Source: MED-G116 sp038147495 | Lineage (GTDB): Bacteria; Pseudomonadota; Alphaproteobacteria; Puniceispirillales; Puniceispirillaceae | Assembly: GCA_038147495.1 (NCBI GenBank) | Contig: JAYQTT010000003.1 | Location: forward strand, 1-64,000 | Length of the DNA: 64,000 nt | Reading direction: 5' to 3' | Part shown: positions 62,961 to 64,000 of the stretch, piece by piece | Layout: each line of letters starts with the position of its first letter | Position numbering within the stretch: position 1 is the stretch's first letter | The notes under the pieces: generated by a model | What the model saw: only the letters and a program-made list of their open reading frames with translations | What the model was told of the DNA's origin: nothing | Database searches by the model: none | Program-made: the position numbers and the translations under genes

Positions 62961-64000
62961 AAGCAGAAGAGCACAGACGAACGCGATGGATGCTTGAGCT
63001 TGCGCGAACGCTGCTTGAGTGCTTTTGCCTCAATCTGCCGGATCCGCTCGCGGGTCACGCTGAATTGCTGGCCCACTTCCTCTAGCGTATGGTCGGTATT
63101 CATGCCGATACCAAAGCGCATCCGCAAGACACGCTCTTCGCGCGCGGTCAGGCTGGCAAGCACCCGCGTTGTCGTCTCGCGCAAATTGGCATGGATCGCC
63201 GCATCGAGCGGCTGGACGGCATTTTTGTCTTCGATAAAATCACCAAGATGGCTGTCTTCCTCGTCACCGATCGGCGTTTCAAGGCTGATCGGTTCTTTCG
63301 CAATCTTCAAAACCTTGCGCACCTTGTCGATCGGCATGGACAGCTTTTCAGCAAGCTCTTCGGGGGTTGGCTCGCGGCCGATTTCATGCAGCATCTGCCG
63401 CGAAGTGCGGACAAGCTTGTTGATCGTTTCGATCATATGCACCGGAATACGGATGGTGCGCGCCTGATCGGCGATCGACCGGGTGATCGCCTGACGAATC
63501 CACCAAGTTGCATAGGTCGAGAATTTATAACCGCGACGATACTCAAATTTATCGACAGCCTTCATCAGGCCGATATTACCTTCCTGAATCAGGTCAAGGA
63601 ATTGCAGGCCACGGTTGGTGTATTTCTTCGCAATAGAGATCACCAGCCGCAAATTCGCCTCGACCATTTCCTTCTTTGCCCGGGCAGCCTCGCGCTGGCC
63701 ACGCTGAATGGTCTGAATAACTTCGCGGAATTCAGGGATCGACAGACCGACATCGTCAACGACCAGCCTGATCTTGTCCTGAATTTCGGCAATTTCATCA
63801 GCCTTGGTGTCTGCCAGCTTCTTCCATGCCTTTCCGGACATGGCCTTGCCGGGCCAGTCGGCAACACACTCGCGACCGCTCCACAGCTCCAGCACCTGCT
63901 CGCGTGACAGGCCACAATCTGTCGTGGCACGCATCATCCGACCTTCAATTGTGGTCACATGCTTGTTCAGGGTAAACAGCTGTTCGGTCAGCCCCTCAAT
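62843..64000 (-). CDS. rpoD: Primary sigma factor RpoD, 5' part outside the window, aberrant C-terminus
   Basis: Housekeeping sigma-70. The window holds its C-terminal 385 or so residues, and the frame is open to the edge. Region 2 is complete (LRLVISIAKKYTNRGLQFLD, FSTYATWWIRQAITRSIADQ), region 3 follows, and region 4 has TLEEVGQQFSVTRERIRQIE. After QIEAKAL the normal RKLKHPSRS is preceded by four extra residues KQRS, from a partial local duplication. The usual short end is replaced by about 45 unrelated residues (SSVLFCFTAGKAVVQLVRTH and on). The tail overlaps a tRNA D-arm-like stretch. Identity is certain; the end is suspect. Confidence 0.92.
   Translation of the reverse strand: MEGLTEQLFTLNKHVTTIEGRMMRATTDCGLSREQVLELWSGRECVADWPGKAMSGKAWKKLADTKADEIAEIQDKIRLVVDDVGLSIPEFREVIQTIQRGQREAARAKKEMVEANLRLVISIAKKYTNRGLQFLDLIQEGNIGLMKAVDKFEYRRGYKFSTYATWWIRQAITRSIADQARTIRIPVHMIETINKLVRTSRQMLHEIGREPTPEELAEKLSMPIDKVRKVLKIAKEPISLETPIGDEEDSHLGDFIEDKNAVQPLDAAIHANLRETTTRVLASLTAREERVLRMRFGIGMNTDHTLEEVGQQFSVTRERIRQIEAKALKQRSRKLKHPSRSSVLFCFTAGKAVVQLVRTHGFLENPSPKSGRRALLLASRTTTKW

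Noticed and set aside
1..64000. CRISPR array, insertion sequence or integron
   Set aside because: No regularly spaced repeats, transposase or integrase coding region was seen on either strand.

Overview
The window is a dense, almost fully housekeeping stretch of a Gram-negative alphaproteobacterial chromosome with mid-50s percent GC by eye. The alphaproteobacterial assignment rests on several things: the run ruvC-ruvA-ruvB-ybgC-tolQRAB-pal-cpoB-tilS-ftsH-folP-glmM; a 6S RNA between zapA and the 5-formyl-THF cyclo-ligase gene; the alphaproteobacterial type of SerC; rluD next to rpoH; and a holin of the gene-transfer-agent (3TM) family. A marine SAR116/Rhodospirillales-like lineage is plausible, but that is inference. 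No rRNA, CRISPR array, insertion sequence or complete tRNA was seen.

Layout. 1-4321 (minus): pepP (cut by the window edge), prmA, uvrD/pcrA. 4483-5973 (plus): mlaA-mlaC lipid transport pair. 6017-7696 (minus): ettA. 7.9-11.0 kb: a small membrane protein, a DUF6476-like protein, rluD and rpoH, closed by a terminator. 11.2 kb: an orphan MazF/PemK-like toxin. 11.7-33.1 kb (minus): purA, serA, serC, glmM, a 32-residue candidate small ORF, folP, ftsH, tilS, cpoB, pal, tolB, tolA, tolR, tolQ, ybgC, ruvB, ruvA, ruvC, yebC, ymdB and the cyclo-ligase gene, followed by 6S RNA, zapA and a coiled-coil partner. 34.3-42.4 kb (plus): tkt, gap, efp, suhB, an ExbB/MotA-like plus OmpA/MotB-like pair, and an unknown beta-rich protein. 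42.3-52.8 kb: an MsbA-type ABC exporter, rpmE, ppdK, glyS, glyQ, a small zinc-ribbon membrane protein, an S49 protease, a TrmN6-like methyltransferase and a DUF2007 protein. 53-55.8 kb: polyprenyl diphosphate synthase, then a phage/GTA-like lysis cassette (lysozyme plus damaged holin) divergent from a CI-like S24 repressor. 55.9-60.4 kb (plus): RNA methyltransferase, ribbon-helix-helix protein, glutamine amidotransferase, hydantoinase A. 60.4-64 kb (minus): a hypothetical protein, a CoA-transferase, an nnrD remnant and the 3' part of rpoD.

The genes cover envelope integrity (Tol-Pal, Mla, MsbA-like, FtsH, S49 protease), recombination and repair (RuvABC, UvrD), translation and its modification (PrmA, TilS, RluD, EF-P, EttA, L31, GlyQS), stress control (RpoH, 6S RNA) and central metabolism (serine, purine, folate, GlcNAc, transketolase, GAPDH, PPDK).

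The most striking property is damage. Five otherwise conserved genes (pepP, mlaC, tolA, the S24 regulator, hyuA) each carry a single frameshift. Two further genes have a stop codon between a signal-peptide-like segment and the body. The holin carries a direct tandem duplication. The rpoD 3' end has an in-frame insertion, a foreign-looking tail with a tRNA D-arm-like stretch, duplicated short repeats and an adjacent nnrD fragment. Indel errors in the underlying assembly are the simplest reading of the frameshifts. The rearrangements near 54.9 kb and 62.7-63.0 kb look more like real scars. I did not find a convincing new multi-gene system. The best candidates for new biology are the coupled small ORF between folP and glmM, the stator-like pair at 39.0-41.3 kb, and the lysis-cassette/repressor locus.
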